Source of the DNA: Lelliottia sp. JS-SCA-14
GTDB taxonomy: Bacteria > Pseudomonadota > Gammaproteobacteria > Enterobacterales > Enterobacteriaceae
Assembly: GCF_035593345.1 (NCBI RefSeq)
Contig: NZ_CP141606.1
Coordinates: 558,001-622,000, forward strand
DNA length: 64,000 bases
Direction of reading: 5' to 3'
Part shown: piece after piece, positions 28,704 through 37,293 of the stretch
Layout: every line of letters begins with the position of its first letter
How positions within the stretch are numbered: the stretch's first letter is position 1
Notes under the pieces: model-generated
Seen by the model: the letters and a program-made list of their open reading frames with translations, nothing else
Databases searched by the model: none
What the model was told of the DNA's origin: nothing
Position numbers and translations under genes: made by a program

Positions 28704-30272
28704 ATGCTGAAAACGCTATCGATTCGTACCGGCTTGCTTTCGTTACTGGCCGTTATGACCCTTCTGCTGCTGATTGTCAGCGGCATTGGCATCTATGCCC
28801 TCACACAGAGTTCCTCTTCTTTACAGCGCATCAATCACCTGCAGGGTGAACAGATGGTACAGCTCAACGCGGGTTACACGCTGATTTTGCGCGCCCGTAA
28901 TGAGGCAGGTCAGGCCGTGCGTCTGATGGAGATCGGCATGCTGGATGATGCCGCCAAATCCGTGCAGAACATTAATCGCGAAGTCGCGCAGGCGCAAAAA
29001 ACGCTGAAAGGCGTAATCGACAGCGGGATTGAGAATCCGCAGGGGCAGCAGCTGCTGGATAAAGTGGCGGCGAGTTTCGCCACCTATAACACCGACGGGA
29101 TCACCCCGATGGTCGCTGCGCTGAACCAACAGAGCGCCGATGCCTATTACGATCTGCTGGAGAACAAGCTGATCCCGGTCGCACGCCAGTTTGATAATGA
29201 TATGCAGGCGTTCCAGTCGTGGAGCGAACAGCGCGGGAAATCGGAAGTGAAAGCGGTGCAGTCGAGTAAAAATCGGGTGATGATGCTGATTGTGATCGCC
29301 GCGCTGCTCACCGCCGGGATCATCGTGCTGGCCTGGCTGTCCCTGCGCCATATGCTGCTTAAGCCGTTGCTGGCGTCCATCGCCCAGCTTGAGCGCGTGG
29401 CAGCAGGGGATCTGACCCACAGCCTGAACGAACCGACCAGCCAGGAGTTTAACCGGCTGAATGCGGCCATCGAAGAGATGCGCCAGTCGCTGATGGGCTC
29501 GGTGATGCGCGTGCGCGATGCCAGCTCGCAGATTGACACGGGCAGCCGCGAACTGACGGCGGGCAACATCAATCTTGCCCAGCGTACGGAATCTACGGCC
29601 ACCTCCCTCGAGCAGACCGCGGCCAGCATGGAACAGATCACCGCCACGGTGAAACAGAACGCCGACAACGCCGAGCAGGCGCACCAGATGGCGAAAAGCG
29701 TCTCGGACACGGCGGATCACGGCAGCGAAATGGTGTGCTATGTGATTGAAAAAATGCGCGATATCTCAGGCAGCTCGGCGCGTATCGCCGACATCCTGAG
29801 CGTGATTGACGGTATCGCCTTCCAGACCAACATCCTGGCGCTCAACGCCTCGGTAGAAGCCGCGCGTGCGGGCGAGCAGGGGCGTGGTTTTGCGGTGGTC
29901 GCCGGCGAAGTTCGCAACCTCGCCAGCCGAAGCGCCGATGCGGCGAAAGAGATCCGCACGCTTATCAGCGATTCACAGACTCACGTCAACGAAGGCAGCG
30001 AGCTGGCGCAACAGGCCGGTGAGACGATGGATGAGATCGCCACGGAAGTGCTGCGCATGACCAAACTGATGCGTGAGATCGCCAACGCCTCTCTGGAACA
30101 GAGTCGAGGTATTGAGCAGGTGAATATTGCGGTCAATCAGATGGACGAGACCGCGCAGCAAAATGCCGCGCTGGTACAACAGTCTTCCGCAGCAACGCGA
30201 TCGCTGGAAGAGCAATCACGCGAACTGATTGAAGCGATGTCGTCGTTTAAATTGTCGGCACAAACGGCCTGA
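28704..30272 (+). CDS. methyl-accepting chemotaxis protein (Tar/Tsr class)
   Basis: A 522-residue transmembrane chemoreceptor. TM1 spans about 12-33 and a four-helix-bundle ligand domain about 34-190. TM2 (about 193-214) is followed by HAMP (about 216-268) and a long cytoplasmic coiled-coil hairpin. The highly conserved tip reads IDGIAFQTNILALNASVEAARAGEQGRGFAVVAGEVR and contacts CheA/CheW. It ends SSFKLSAQTA with no NWETF pentapeptide, so it needs other receptors for efficient CheR/CheB recruitment. The FliA promoter fits. It is inserted between yjfF and fbp; the ligand is unknown. Confidence 0.93.
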   Translation: MLKTLSIRTGLLSLLAVMTLLLLIVSGIGIYALTQSSSSLQRINHLQGEQMVQLNAGYTLILRARNEAGQAVRLMEIGMLDDAAKSVQNINREVAQAQKTLKGVIDSGIENPQGQQLLDKVAASFATYNTDGITPMVAALNQQSADAYYDLLENKLIPVARQFDNDMQAFQSWSEQRGKSEVKAVQSSKNRVMMLIVIAALLTAGIIVLAWLSLRHMLLKPLLASIAQLERVAAGDLTHSLNEPTSQEFNRLNAAIEEMRQSLMGSVMRVRDASSQIDTGSRELTAGNINLAQRTESTATSLEQTAASMEQITATVKQNADNAEQAHQMAKSVSDTADHGSEMVCYVIEKMRDISGSSARIADILSVIDGIAFQTNILALNASVEAARAGEQGRGFAVVAGEVRNLASRSADAAKEIRTLISDSQTHVNEGSELAQQAGETMDEIATEVLRMTKLMREIANASLEQSRGIEQVNIAVNQMDETAQQNAALVQQSSAATRSLEEQSRELIEAMSSFKLSAQTA

Positions 30273-30280
30273 TAATAATC

Positions 30281-30307
30281 AACCCTGGCGTGCAATGCGC
30301 CGGGGTT
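30281..30307. terminator. hairpin between the chemoreceptor and the LysR-type gene
   Basis: Ten-pair stem AACCCTGGCG / CGCCGGGGTT with one T-G wobble and a seven-base loop. It lies between two convergent genes and touches the stop codon of the minus-strand one. The T-run on either side is short, so termination is probable but not certain. Confidence 0.5.
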
Positions 30308-30612
30308 TATACTTCCGTAGTATTCACTGCACCAATATTTTGATGAATATCCGCCATTAAATTTTCCAGCGAATTGGTTAACTGTAATGCTTTTGGCGTC
30401 GGCTCAAGATATAAGCCTTTACGAATAAATAACGGCTCGTCAAAGAGTTGATTAAAACGTTTTAACGCCAGGCTCACCGCGGGGCGGGACATCTCCAGAC
30501 GGATGGAGGCTTTCGCCATGCTGCCGCAACGGACGATCTCAATAAAGACAGGGATAAGATTTAAATCAATACCGGTGTTCGCACGAGAAAAATTTTGCAT
30601 CCTGACAGTCAC
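30307..30612 (-). CDS. LysR-type DNA-binding domain without an effector domain
   Basis: A 101-residue protein (97 if the ATG at 30600 is used instead of the GTG at 30612). It covers only the winged HTH and start of the linker helix of a LysR-type regulator: IDLNLIPVFIEIVRCGSMAKASIRLEMSRPAVSLALKRFNQLFDEPLFIRKG. The LeuO/NodD-like subgroup has the closest pattern. Full members have about 300 residues. The frame is intact and ends cleanly, and no decayed remainder is visible because the chemoreceptor gene lies directly beyond. It may be a stand-alone regulator or a stable remnant. Confidence 0.65.
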   Translation of the reverse strand: MTVRMQNFSRANTGIDLNLIPVFIEIVRCGSMAKASIRLEMSRPAVSLALKRFNQLFDEPLFIRKGLYLEPTPKALQLTNSLENLMADIHQNIGAVNTTEV

Positions 30613-30715
30613 TCCTCTGAATAATTACGCAACTGTTCAGAATAATGCGCGACAGGGCGGGAAGATTAAAGCGCCATTTTTATATTCATTTATACGGTAA
30701 AATATATAAATAAGA

Positions 30716-30736
30716 ACGGGGAGTGGAACTCCCCGT
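30716..30736 (-). terminator. fbp terminator
   Basis: Stem ACGGGGAGT / ACTCCCCGT with a three-base loop, 11 bases after the fbp stop. On the minus strand it is followed by TCTTATTTATATATTTT, an AT-rich but interrupted T-tract. Confidence 0.7.
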
Positions 30737-30746
30737 AAGAAAAGCA

Positions 30747-31745
30747 TTATGCGTCAGGGTATTCGCGGATAAGACGCTCGACGTCTTCGACCATATGATC
30801 GTTGCCGACGAAGAACGAACGGCGCTGGTGCAGACTCTCCGGGATGATGTCCAGGATGCGATCTTTACCATCGCTCGCCTTGCCGCCGGCCTGTTCGGCC
30901 AGGAACGCCATCGGGTTGCATTCGTACAGCAGACGCAGTTTCCCTTCCGGGTGGCTGGCGGTGCTTGGGTAAAGATAAATGCCGCCTTTCAGCAGGTTAC
31001 GGTGGAAATCCGCCACCAGAGAACCGATGTAGCGCGAGGTATACGGGCGCTGGGTCAACTTATCCTCTTCCTGGCAGAATTTGATGTACTTCTTCACGCC
31101 ATTCGGGAATTTGATGTAATTGCCTTCGTTAATGGAGTAGGTGCTGCCGCTGGCCGGGTAACGCATACGCTCCTGACACAGGCAGAACACGCCCAGCGAC
31201 GGGTCGTAGGTAAAGGCGTGCACGCCGCAGCCGGTGGTGTACACCAGCATGGTGGAGGAGCCGTAAACCACATACCCGGCCGCCACCTGCTTGTTGCCCG
31301 GCTGGAGGAAATCTTCTTCCGTGACCGGCGTGCCGACAGGCGTGACGCGGCGATAGATAGAGAAAATCGTGCCGACAGAAACGTTAACGTCGATGTTCGA
31401 TGAGCCGTCCAGCGGATCCATCAGCACAACGTATTTGGCGTGCTCGCAGCCTTCGAAAACCACGATTTCATCTTCTTCTTCGGACGCGATGCCCGCGACG
31501 ATATCGCGTGCGCGCAGTGCGGCTTTCAGTTTTTCATTGGCGAACAGATCGAGTTTTTGCTGCACCTCGCCCTGCACGTTTTCGGCACCGCTGGCACCCA
31601 GGATATCGACCAGACCGGCCTTGTTGATATCGCGGTGGATGATCTTCGCGCCGAGCTTTATTGCCGACAGCAAAGCAGTGAGCTCACCGGTAGCATGAGA
31701 GAACTCGTGCTGCTTTTCGACAATAAATTCACCTAACGTTTTCAT
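30747..31745 (-). CDS. fbp: fructose-1,6-bisphosphatase class I
   Basis: Gluconeogenic enzyme hydrolysing fructose-1,6-bisphosphate to fructose-6-phosphate in the cytoplasm, Mg2+-dependent and inhibited by AMP. The start [20 protein letters not shown] at 31745 gives 332 residues, the E. coli length; a longer frame upstream lacks homology. The metal site is visible in [18 protein letters not shown] and the acidic EEDE segment before it. It is divergent from mpl, as in E. coli. Confidence 0.97.
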   Translation of the reverse strand: MKTLGEFIVEKQHEFSHATGELTALLSAIKLGAKIIHRDINKAGLVDILGASGAENVQGEVQQKLDLFANEKLKAALRARDIVAGIASEEEDEIVVFEGCEHAKYVVLMDPLDGSSNIDVNVSVGTIFSIYRRVTPVGTPVTEEDFLQPGNKQVAAGYVVYGSSTMLVYTTGCGVHAFTYDPSLGVFCLCQERMRYPASGSTYSINEGNYIKFPNGVKKYIKFCQEEDKLTQRPYTSRYIGSLVADFHRNLLKGGIYLYPSTASHPEGKLRLLYECNPMAFLAEQAGGKASDGKDRILDIIPESLHQRRSFFVGNDHMVEDVERLIREYPDA

Positions 31746-31943
31746 AACACTTTCCCTGCATCGTATGTGAGTAAAGCGATCGTATGTTGCGTATAAAGCC
31801 AGAAGTCCAACAATCTTAACAAACATTCAAATATTAGCGCAGAGGTGAATCGCGCCAGCAAAATACGGATTTACCTGAAATGCGTTTCTCTGGCGCTGAC
31901 ATGTGAGTAAAATGTGCGCCACACAGAAGAGGGATAGTGACGT

Positions 31944-33317
31944 ATGCGCATTCATATATTGGGGATTTGTGGCACTTTCATGGGCGGACTGGCGATGCTG
32001 GCGCGCTCTTTAGGCCATGAGGTGACAGGTTCGGACGCCAATGTGTATCCGCCGATGAGCACATTGCTCGAGAAGCAGGGCATCGACCTGATTTCGGGAT
32101 ATGACGCCAGCCAGCTGGACGACGAGCCCGATCTGGTGATTATCGGCAACGCCATGACCCGTGGTAATCCGTGTGTGGAAGCGGTGCTGGAACGCAACAT
32201 TCCGTTCATGTCCGGCCCGCAGTGGCTGCACGATTTCGTGCTGCGCGATCGCTGGGTGCTGGCCGTTGCCGGTACGCATGGCAAAACCACCACCGCCGGG
32301 ATGGCAACCTGGATCCTGGAAGCCTGCGGCTACCAGCCGGGCTTTGTGATCGGCGGCGTACCGGGGAATTTTGACGTCTCCGCGCGTCTGGGCGACAGCC
32401 CGTTCTTTGTGATTGAAGCGGACGAATACGACTGCGCGTTCTTCGATAAGCGTTCCAAGTTCGTGCATTACTGCCCGCGCACGCTGATCCTCAACAACCT
32501 TGAGTTCGATCATGCGGACATCTTTGACGATCTGAAAGCCATTCAGAAACAGTTCCACCACCTGGTGCGCATCGTGCCGGGCCAGGGCCGCATCATCTAC
32601 CCGGAAAACGACATCAACCTGAAACAGACGATGGCGATGGGCTGCTGGAGTGAGCAGGAGCTGGTGGGCGAGCAGGGCCACTGGCAGGCGAAGAAACTGA
32701 CCACCGACGCGTCCGAATGGGAAGTGTTGCTGGACGGCGAGAAAGTCGGCGAAGTGAAGTGGGCGCTGGTCGGCGAACACAACATGCATAACGGTCTGAT
32801 GGCGATTGCCGCCGCGCGTCACGTGGGCGTAGTGCCTGCCGATGCGGCGAATGCGCTGAACTCGTTCATCAACGCCCGTCGTCGCCTTGAACTGCGCGGC
32901 GAAGCCAACGGCGTGACCGTGTACGACGATTTCGCCCATCACCCGACGGCGATCCTCGCGACGCTGGCTGCCCTGCGCGGCAAAGTGGGCGGTACGGCGC
33001 GGATCCTGGCGGTGCTGGAACCGCGCTCGAACACCATGAAAATGGGGCTCAGCAAGGACGATCTCGCACCGTCGTTAGGCCGCGCGGATGAAGTCTTCCT
33101 GTTGCAACCGCAGCATATTCCGTGGCAGGTGGCGGAAGTGGCCGAAGCCTGCGTGCAGCCTGCGCACTGGCATGCGGACGTGGATACGCTGGCGGATATG
33201 ATCGTGAAAACGGCCCAGCCGGGCGATCACATTCTGGTGATGAGTAACGGTGGTTTTGGTGGGATACATCAGAAACTGCTGGACGGTCTGGCGAAGAAAG
33301 CACAAGCGGTAGAGTAG
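31944..33317 (+). CDS. mpl: UDP-N-acetylmuramate:L-alanyl-gamma-D-glutamyl-meso-diaminopimelate ligase
   Basis: Murein-recycling ligase that attaches the recovered tripeptide directly to UDP-MurNAc. A 457-residue Mur-ligase fold: N-terminal Rossmann-like domain (IHILGICGTFMGGLAMLARSLGHEVTG), central ATPase domain with the P-loop GTHGKTTTAGM (about residues 110-120), EADEYDCAFFDKRSKF, and a C-terminal domain with YDDFAHHPTAI and LEPRSNTMKMG. The start follows GAGGGATAGTGACGT. It is flanked by fbp and yjgA as in E. coli. Confidence 0.97.
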   Translation: MRIHILGICGTFMGGLAMLARSLGHEVTGSDANVYPPMSTLLEKQGIDLISGYDASQLDDEPDLVIIGNAMTRGNPCVEAVLERNIPFMSGPQWLHDFVLRDRWVLAVAGTHGKTTTAGMATWILEACGYQPGFVIGGVPGNFDVSARLGDSPFFVIEADEYDCAFFDKRSKFVHYCPRTLILNNLEFDHADIFDDLKAIQKQFHHLVRIVPGQGRIIYPENDINLKQTMAMGCWSEQELVGEQGHWQAKKLTTDASEWEVLLDGEKVGEVKWALVGEHNMHNGLMAIAAARHVGVVPADAANALNSFINARRRLELRGEANGVTVYDDFAHHPTAILATLAALRGKVGGTARILAVLEPRSNTMKMGLSKDDLAPSLGRADEVFLLQPQHIPWQVAEVAEACVQPAHWHADVDTLADMIVKTAQPGDHILVMSNGGFGGIHQKLLDGLAKKAQAVE

Positions 33318-33324
33318 CTGTTGT

Positions 33325-33390
33325 GCCCGGTGGCGCTTTGCTTACCGGGCCTACGGGATCGTAGGCCGGATAAGCGCAGCGCCATCCGGC
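33325..33390. repeat. BIME between mpl and yjgA
   Basis: Two inverted REP elements (GCCCGGTGGCGC... and ...GCGCCATCCGGC) with a very short linker, between two convergent genes. It can form a hairpin at both 3' ends. Confidence 0.92.
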
Positions 33391-33395
33391 AAAAC

Positions 33396-33947
33396 TTAAC
33401 CTTCGTTCTCAGCCAGCTCGCGCAGATACTGGAAAATCAGGCGCGCAGATTTCGGCGGCTTATTCCCTTCTTTCTCTTTCTTCGCGTTGCGGATAAGCGA
33501 ACGTAACTGCTGACGGTCGGCGTCCGGCCACAGGTTCAACACTTCTGCGACGGCGTCGTCGCCATTATCCACGAGACGGTTGCGGATCTGCTCCAGCTTA
33601 TGGAACAGCGCAACCTGCTGGTTGTGGCGGTTCTTCAGCTTGTCCAGCGCCTGGCGAATCGGTTCTACGTCACGCTGGCGCAGCATTTTACCGATCAGCT
33701 GCAGCTGACGGCGACGGCCTTCTTTTTTGATACGTTGGGCCAGTTCAATGGCTCCGCGCAGATCCGGGTCGAGCGGGAGTTTATCCAGCGCGTTTTTACC
33801 CAGCTCTACCATTTCCGCACCAAGTTGTTTTAACTCTTCGGCGTCGCGTTTAATTTCACTTTTACTGACCCAGATGATTTCATCATCTTCGTCTTCGATG
33901 TCATCACCGGGAACGTCGTCGAGCCAGTCTTCGGGCTGCTTAGTCAT
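33396..33947 (-). CDS. yjgA: ribosome biogenesis factor YjgA/DarP
   Basis: A 183-residue highly charged helical protein of the UPF0307/DUF615 family. E. coli YjgA (DarP) associates with the late 50S assembly intermediate and aids its maturation. The start [23 protein letters not shown] at 33947 matches E. coli exactly and follows GGAGCCTGAC; the longer frame does not. The acidic N-terminus and the basic helical core [29 protein letters not shown] are intact. It is divergent from pmbA with 94 bases between the starts. Confidence 0.95.
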   Translation of the reverse strand: MTKQPEDWLDDVPGDDIEDEDDEIIWVSKSEIKRDAEELKQLGAEMVELGKNALDKLPLDPDLRGAIELAQRIKKEGRRRQLQLIGKMLRQRDVEPIRQALDKLKNRHNQQVALFHKLEQIRNRLVDNGDDAVAEVLNLWPDADRQQLRSLIRNAKKEKEGNKPPKSARLIFQYLRELAENEG

Positions 33948-34041
33948 GTCAGGCTCCTTAAAAAAGAGGCTAATGTTACCAGTTAAGACGCGCACTGAAA
34001 AACGGTTCTCTGTTAGACTTCAGATAACTCCCTCTTACAGT

Positions 34042-35394
34042 ATGGCATTTGCGATGAAAGTAACCTCACAAGTTGAAGCGCAGCGTAAGATTCTTGAAGA
34101 AGCGGTATCCACAGCACTGATGCTGGCCTCAGGCCAATCCGATGGCGCAGAAGTGGCGGTCAGCAAGACCACGGGCATTAGCGTCAGCACCCGCTTTGGC
34201 GAAGTGGAAAACGTTGAATTTAACAGTGACGGCGCGCTGGGGATTACGGTTTATCACCAGAATCGCAAAGGCAGCGCCTCGTCGACGGACCTCAGCCCGG
34301 ATGCGATTGCGCGCACCGTGCAGGCCGCGCTGGATATCGCGCGCTACACCTCGCCAGACCCGTATGCCGGCGTGGCGGACAAAGAGCTGCTGGCGTTTGA
34401 TGCGCCGGATCTCGACCTGTTCCACCCGGCGGAAGTGTCTCCGGACGAAGCCATTGAGTACGCGGCTCGCGCAGAGCAAGCCTCTCTGAAAGCGGATAAA
34501 CGCATCACCAATACCGAAGGCGGCAGCTTCAACAGCCACTACGGGATCAAAGTGTTCGGCAACAGCCACGGCATGCTGCAGGGCTACTGTTCAACGCGTC
34601 ACTCTCTCTCCAGCTGCGTGATCGCCGAAGAGAACGGTGATATGGAGCGCGATTACGCCTACACCATTGGCCGCGCGATGGGCGATTTGCAGTCCCCGGA
34701 GTGGGTCGGTGAAGAGTGTGCGAAACGCACCCTGTCCCGTTTGTCGCCGCGCAAACTCTCTACCATGAAAGCGCCGGTGATCTTCGCCAATGAAGTGGCG
34801 ACCGGTCTGTTTGGTCACCTGGTGGGCGCGATTGCGGGTGGGGCGGTTTATCGTAAATCTACCTTCCTGCTCGACGCGCTGGGCACACAAATCCTGCCGG
34901 AATGGCTGACCATCGAAGAACATCCGCACCTGCTTAAAGGCCTGGCGTCCACGCCGTTCGACAGCGAAGGCGTGCGCACGGAACGTCGTGACATCATCAA
35001 AGACGGCGTGCTGACCCAGTGGCTGCTGACCAACTACTCCGCGCGCAAGCTGGGGCTGAAAAGCACCGGTCACGCGGGCGGGATCCACAACTGGCGCATT
35101 GAAGGCCAGGGTCTCAGCTTCGAGCAGATGCTCAAACAGATGGGAACCGGCCTGGTGGTCACCGAGCTGATGGGCCAGGGCGTGAGCGGCATCACCGGGG
35201 ATTACTCGCGCGGTGCGGCGGGCTTCTGGGTCGAAAACGGCGAAATTCAGTACCCGGTGAGCGAAATCACCATCGCCGGTAACTTAAAAGATATGTGGCG
35301 CAATATTGTGACCGTCGGTAACGATATTGAAACGCGCAGCAATATACAGTGTGGTTCTGTTTTACTACCCGAAATGAAAATCGCCGGTCGGTAA
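34042..35394 (+). CDS. pmbA: metalloprotease TldE/PmbA
   Basis: A 450-residue subunit of the TldD/TldE heterodimeric zinc protease, which removes leader peptides (microcin B17, PQQ-like and lasso-type substrates) and degrades the CcdA antitoxin. TldE lacks the metal-binding motif of TldD and supports it structurally. The start [21 protein letters not shown] aligns with E. coli MALAMKV, although the frame remains open upstream through the yjgA antisense strand. The glycine-rich C-terminal half ([23 protein letters not shown]) is conserved. Confidence 0.96.
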   Translation: MAFAMKVTSQVEAQRKILEEAVSTALMLASGQSDGAEVAVSKTTGISVSTRFGEVENVEFNSDGALGITVYHQNRKGSASSTDLSPDAIARTVQAALDIARYTSPDPYAGVADKELLAFDAPDLDLFHPAEVSPDEAIEYAARAEQASLKADKRITNTEGGSFNSHYGIKVFGNSHGMLQGYCSTRHSLSSCVIAEENGDMERDYAYTIGRAMGDLQSPEWVGEECAKRTLSRLSPRKLSTMKAPVIFANEVATGLFGHLVGAIAGGAVYRKSTFLLDALGTQILPEWLTIEEHPHLLKGLASTPFDSEGVRTERRDIIKDGVLTQWLLTNYSARKLGLKSTGHAGGIHNWRIEGQGLSFEQMLKQMGTGLVVTELMGQGVSGITGDYSRGAAGFWVENGEIQYPVSEITIAGNLKDMWRNIVTVGNDIETRSNIQCGSVLLPEMKIAGR

Positions 35395-35402
35395 TACCCG
35401 TC

Positions 35403-35509
35403 ATACTTCGAGCCGCAGGTGCGTTGGCTGCGTGCGCTCACCCCAGTCACTTACTTTAGTAAGCTCCTGGGGACTCACGCGCTTGCCGCCTTCCTGCAAC
35501 TCGAATTAT
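35403..35509. repeat. enterobacterial intergenic repeat (RSA-like), copy 1
   Basis: About 107 bases bounded by a 17-base inverted repeat (ATACTTCGAGCCGCAGG against CCTGCAACTCGAATTAT, four mismatches). An inner hairpin CCCCAG-TCAC-TTAC-TTTA-GTAA-GCTC-CTGGGG sits at 35441-35472. A related copy lies at 61231-61350. It resembles the class of intergenic repeats described in E. coli as RSA, but that name is from memory. Confidence 0.7.
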
Positions 35510-35546
35510 TTGGGTATTCTTTTCATAATAAAAAAGGAAGTGAGCA

Positions 35547-35933
35547 ATGTATAAAAGCCTGTTAGCCGTCGTCGTCGCGTCAACCCTGGTCATGAGTTCG
35601 GCAGCCTTTTCGGCCGATCTTGAAGACAATATGGACACCCTCAGCACCAATCTGAAAGTGGTGCAAAAAACGGATAATGCGACAGAAATGAAGGACGCAT
35701 TAACCAAGATGCGCGCCGCCGCCCTCGACGCGCAAAAAGCAACGCCGCCTAAGCTGGAAAACGCCGCACCGGACAGCGCCGAGATGAAAGATTTCCGCCA
35801 CGGTTTTGACGTGCTGGTCGGCCAGATTGACGGTGCGCTGAAACTCGCGAACGAAGGCAAAGTGAAAGAGGCGCAGGCCGCCGCTGACGGGTTTGTCACC
35901 ACGCGTAATGAGTACCACAAAAAATACCGTTAA
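35547..35933 (+). CDS. cybC: soluble cytochrome b562
   Basis: A 128-residue periplasmic four-helix-bundle haem protein. The signal peptide ends FSA and the mature protein begins [15 protein letters not shown]. The haem ligands are visible: Met at mature position 7 (LEDNM) and His near the C-terminus ([10 protein letters not shown]). The start follows AAAAGGAAGTGAGCA. Some E. coli strains, including K-12, have been annotated with a truncated cybC; here the frame and signal peptide are complete. The electron-transfer partner is unknown. Confidence 0.94.
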   Translation: MYKSLLAVVVASTLVMSSAAFSADLEDNMDTLSTNLKVVQKTDNATEMKDALTKMRAAALDAQKATPPKLENAAPDSAEMKDFRHGFDVLVGQIDGALKLANEGKVKEAQAAADGFVTTRNEYHKKYR

Positions 35934-35965
35934 TTGGGTGCCTGAGCTGTACGCCCTTTCTCGTG

Positions 35966-35994
35966 ATGCGGAGGCATACTCCCTGCCTCCGCAT
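35966..35994 (-). promoter_or_regulatory. perfect hairpin 3' of hok (possible fold-back element)
   Basis: Perfect 11-bp stem ATGCGGAGGCA / TGCCTCCGCAT with a seven-base loop, 10-38 bases after the hok stop. There is no T-run on either strand. Its GCCTCC is complementary to the GGAGGC of the hok ribosome site, so it could serve the fold-back inhibition known for hok mRNAs. Confidence 0.5.
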
Positions 35995-36003
35995 GTCAGC
36001 TCC

Positions 36004-36159
36004 TTACTTTCCGGAGCGGCAGTCCATCCGCGCAGTTAACTCCAGCGAACCCTGATGAAAACGGATTTCACACAGGGTTTTCCGGTTTACCAGAGATAAG
36101 ATGATTATTGTCAAAGCAATAATCATCAGGGCCCTAATAATGGGTTTCTGCTGCTTCAT
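36004..36159 (-). CDS. hok: Hok/Gef-family type I toxin
   Basis: A 51-residue membrane toxin, found by reading the short minus-strand frame from the ATG at 36159. It starts MKQQKPIIRALMIIALTIII, followed by LSLVNRKTLCEIRFHQGS. Family marks are the basic N-terminus, one membrane helix (about 8-25), the RKTLCEIRF motif with the conserved Cys, and the C-terminal SGK. AGGAGG stands five bases before the ATG. Hok proteins depolarise the inner membrane and are silenced by a Sok antisense RNA, which would be encoded on the plus strand around 36160-36240. I see no ATG-started mok frame, so the regulatory part may be altered. It sits between cybC and the PRD operon. Confidence 0.85.
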   Translation of the reverse strand: MKQQKPIIRALMIIALTIIILSLVNRKTLCEIRFHQGSLELTARMDCRSGK

Positions 36160-36458
36160 GGGTGCCTCCTTGCTTTAAAAGCGGGTAAGGCACTAACTTC
36201 ACGTGTGAGGACGTGTCGTTTAAGGCCCCGACCCTGGTTTTAAGTCAGTTAGGGGCTTTCCACTTTCCGTCCCATGCATGAGACGGTCAGTCTCAAGCAC
36301 CCACCCGCACTCTACCGAATCCCGATAAGAAAACCTTATCCACGTCACATTTCTACGAGCCTGCTCGTAAACTTTTTCGCTCTCATCCGTACCCTTTGAC
36401 CACCGAATCGCGTGACATTCATCACGCAAATCCAGCTGATAATCCATATTCACCGCAA

Positions 36459-36480
36459 TTATGTGGCACAGATCACTGGT
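36459..36480 (+). promoter_or_regulatory. candidate CRP site of the DUF4310-4312 operon
   Basis: TGTGG-CACAGA-TCACT at 36462-36477 matches TGTGA-N6-TCACA at eight of ten positions. It lies about 120 bases before the first gene and just upstream of a perfect palindrome. It would put the operon under catabolite control. Confidence 0.6.
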
Positions 36481-36490
36481 GCCGCTCTCC

Positions 36491-36510
36491 TTTCCACTTC
36501 GAAGTGGAAA
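36491..36510. promoter_or_regulatory. perfect 20-base palindrome upstream of the DUF4310-4312 operon
   Basis: TTTCCACTTCGAAGTGGAAA is exactly self-complementary and lies 87 bases before the first gene of the operon, next to the CRP-like site. It is the natural candidate for the binding site of the HTH-PRD activator encoded at 43379-45289. Binding is inferred. Confidence 0.6.
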
Positions 36511-36596
36511 ACAACTCGCTACAAACAATTCACCGCCGGCGTTAGTTTTATCCCAGAGCCATTAACGGGGTAAGACGAGTGATTAACGGAGCGGTA

Positions 36597-36917
36597 ATGA
36601 ACGACGTTGGGGAACAGGCAGCGCAAACGGCACAGCTCGCCGACACCATGCTGGAGCAGGTTTTCACGCTGCTTCGCCAGCACAACATCATTCCCAATGA
36701 CGTCCAGGTACAAATGCTGACTTCACACGTTCGCGCGATGGCGCACCGGTCCGTGACCGGCGAACCGCTGCCGGACGTTGAAGCCGACCTGTTTGACGAA
36801 ATTTCTGCAGATTCAATGCGACTTGCCCGCGAAGTCGTGGCGCAGTTCGGCAATCTTCCTGATGAAGAAGCCTGGCTGCTCTCCGTTCACTTCGAAGTCG
36901 CGAAAGACAACCTTTAA
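36597..36917 (+). CDS. free-standing PRD domain protein, first gene of the DUF4310-4312 operon
   Basis: A 106-residue all-helical protein corresponding to a single PTS-regulation domain. The PRD pattern is visible in LTSHVRAMAHRSVTGEPLP (conserved His/Arg) and the C-terminal DEEAWLLSVHFEVAKDN (the second conserved His). It has no DNA- or RNA-binding domain. I chose the ATG at 36597 behind ACGGAGCGGTA over a GTG at 36579. It probably senses phosphorylation by HPr or an EIIB and modulates the activator encoded at the other end of the locus. Its target is unknown. Confidence 0.75.
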   Translation: MNDVGEQAAQTAQLADTMLEQVFTLLRQHNIIPNDVQVQMLTSHVRAMAHRSVTGEPLPDVEADLFDEISADSMRLAREVVAQFGNLPDEEAWLLSVHFEVAKDNL

Positions 36918-36928
36918 GGAGCACTACC

Positions 36929-37291
36929 ATGGAACAAATTACTGTTGTGATTGGCGATCGTCTGGGCAAAGGCCAGAAAGTGGCTATCGGCGTTGAGAAA
37001 GCAGGCGGACGTGCGGTTGTGGTTCCGGGCGTGGCGGCGGACATGAAGCTGGGTGACGTGATGAAAGCGGAAAACGCCACCTTCGGCATCTCTTTCTGCG
37101 GCAGCGGCGGCGCAGGCGCTATCACCGCTCAGACCAAATACGGCTACAAAGCCAAATACGGCATGCGTTCGGTAGAAGAGGGCGTCACCGCCATCAACGA
37201 AGGCTGCAACGTGCTGGGCTTTGGCTTTATGGATAAAGAAGAGCTGGGCGAGCGTCTGGTCCAGGCGTGGCAGAAGAAGCACGGCGCCTGA
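36929..37291 (+). CDS. glycine-rich SFCGS family protein (DUF2620, YhfU-like)
   Basis: A 120-residue soluble protein with an alternating alpha/beta pattern and the signature GISFCGSGGAGAITAQTKYGYKA (about residues 50-72), for which the family is named. A similar gene (yhfU) stands in the E. coli yhf operon beside a membrane protein. The fold pattern resembles small PTS EIIB-like or nucleotide-binding domains, with a Cys in the loop, but phosphorylation has not been shown. It begins 11 bases after the PRD gene behind AAGGAGCACTACC and ends two bases before the next start. Confidence 0.75.
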   Translation: MEQITVVIGDRLGKGQKVAIGVEKAGGRAVVVPGVAADMKLGDVMKAENATFGISFCGSGGAGAITAQTKYGYKAKYGMRSVEEGVTAINEGCNVLGFGFMDKEELGERLVQAWQKKHGA

Positions 37292-37293
37292 GT

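Noticed and set aside
36220..36528. 102-codon minus-strand open frame upstream of hok
   Set aside because: It covers the CRP-like site and perfect palindrome that serve the plus-strand operon, has no recognisable family and no good ribosome site. It could be a remnant or part of the hok leader, but a protein is not supported.
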